In this document: positions 6,450 through 6,544 of the stretch, piece after piece
How the letters are laid out: the number at the start of each line of letters is the position of its first letter
How positions within the stretch are numbered: the stretch's first letter is position 1
Origin: an uncultured Selenomonadaceae bacterium
Lineage (GTDB): Bacteria > Bacillota_C > Negativicutes > Selenomonadales > Selenomonadaceae
Assembly: GCA_946402475.1 (NCBI GenBank)
Contig: CAMIWP010000071.1
Location: 1 to 6,544 of the forward strand
Length of the DNA: 6,544 nt
Direction of reading: 5' to 3'
Notes under the pieces: generated by a model
Databases searched by the model: none
What the model saw: the letters and a program-made list of their open reading frames with translations, nothing else
What the model was told of the DNA's origin: nothing
Translations under genes and position numbers: made by a program

Positions 6450-6544
6450 TGACCACCATTTGCAAGCAACGTGGATTTACCTGTACAATGGATTATACTA
6501 ATCAACCATCAGCAGGAATTACCGCATACAAATGGAGGTCACTA
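6447..6544. repeat. 98-nt segment bounded by a 16-nt inverted repeat (15/16)
   Basis: TAGTGACCACCATTTG (6447-6462) is the inverse of CAAATGGAGGTCACTA (6529-6544) with one mismatch and a 66-nt interior. The left arm begins exactly at the stop codon of the transposase remnant. It could be the ends of a small mobile element (a MITE-like unit, perhaps with TA at its borders), one end of a larger element, or a long-range hairpin. The right arm contains GGAGGT (6534-6539), so it may also be the ribosome site of a gene that begins just beyond the window. Confidence 0.6.
6460..6489 (+). promoter_or_regulatory. Candidate promoter for a gene beyond the right edge
   Basis: TTGCAA (6460-6465, 4/6), an 18-nt spacer and TACAAT (6484-6489, 5/6), followed 45 nt later by GGAGGT (6534-6539) at the edge of the window. 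The combination suggests transcription and translation starts for a plus-strand gene that begins right after 6544. The gene itself is not visible. Confidence 0.3.

Overview
The window looks like a chromosomal cell-envelope locus from a moderately GC-rich Firmicute. My best guess is a Negativicutes (Selenomonas-like, diderm) bacterium. This rests on the combination of an AMIN-domain phosphodiester glycosidase, a secreted SpoIVB-type S55 protein and MurA, with Shine-Dalgarno sites rich in GGAGG and GTG/TTG starts used alongside ATG. The taxon is an inference; no rRNA or other marker gene is present.

Layout. Four genes lie on the minus strand and are read from right to left: a secreted AMIN + phosphodiester glycosidase (4276-5784), a secreted S55-type peptidase-like protein (2311-4248), MurA (967-2232), and the N-terminal 160 codons of an ECF-type RNA polymerase sigma factor (481-1, running off the left edge). 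The first two genes are 27 nt apart and clearly co-transcribed. murA follows after 78 nt and may also have its own promoter. A strong hairpin terminator (905-947) closes the run 20 nt past the murA stop. The sigma gene therefore sits in its own unit behind a 485-nt leader.

Upstream of the glycosidase is an AT-rich intergenic region (5785-6080). It holds two exact 12-nt repeats, each carrying a perfect minus-strand TATAAT, and a good plus-strand promoter that shares its -10 bases with one of them. To the right (6081-6449, plus strand) is a decayed ISAs1/H-repeat-type transposase with an internal deletion and two compensating one-base shifts. The last 98 nt (6447-6544) are bounded by a 15/16-matching inverted repeat and may carry a promoter and a ribosome binding site for a gene just outside the window.

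How the genes fit together. MurA makes the first committed peptidoglycan precursor in the cytoplasm. The other two enzymes of the run are predicted to act outside the membrane: one with a probable wall-binding AMIN domain and a glycan phosphodiester hydrolase fold, the other with an S55 serine-protease fold. A shared role in envelope construction or surveillance is a reasonable inference but is not proven by the sequence. The most unusual protein feature is the S55 domain: its serine motif comes before its histidine motif, the reverse of SpoIVB.
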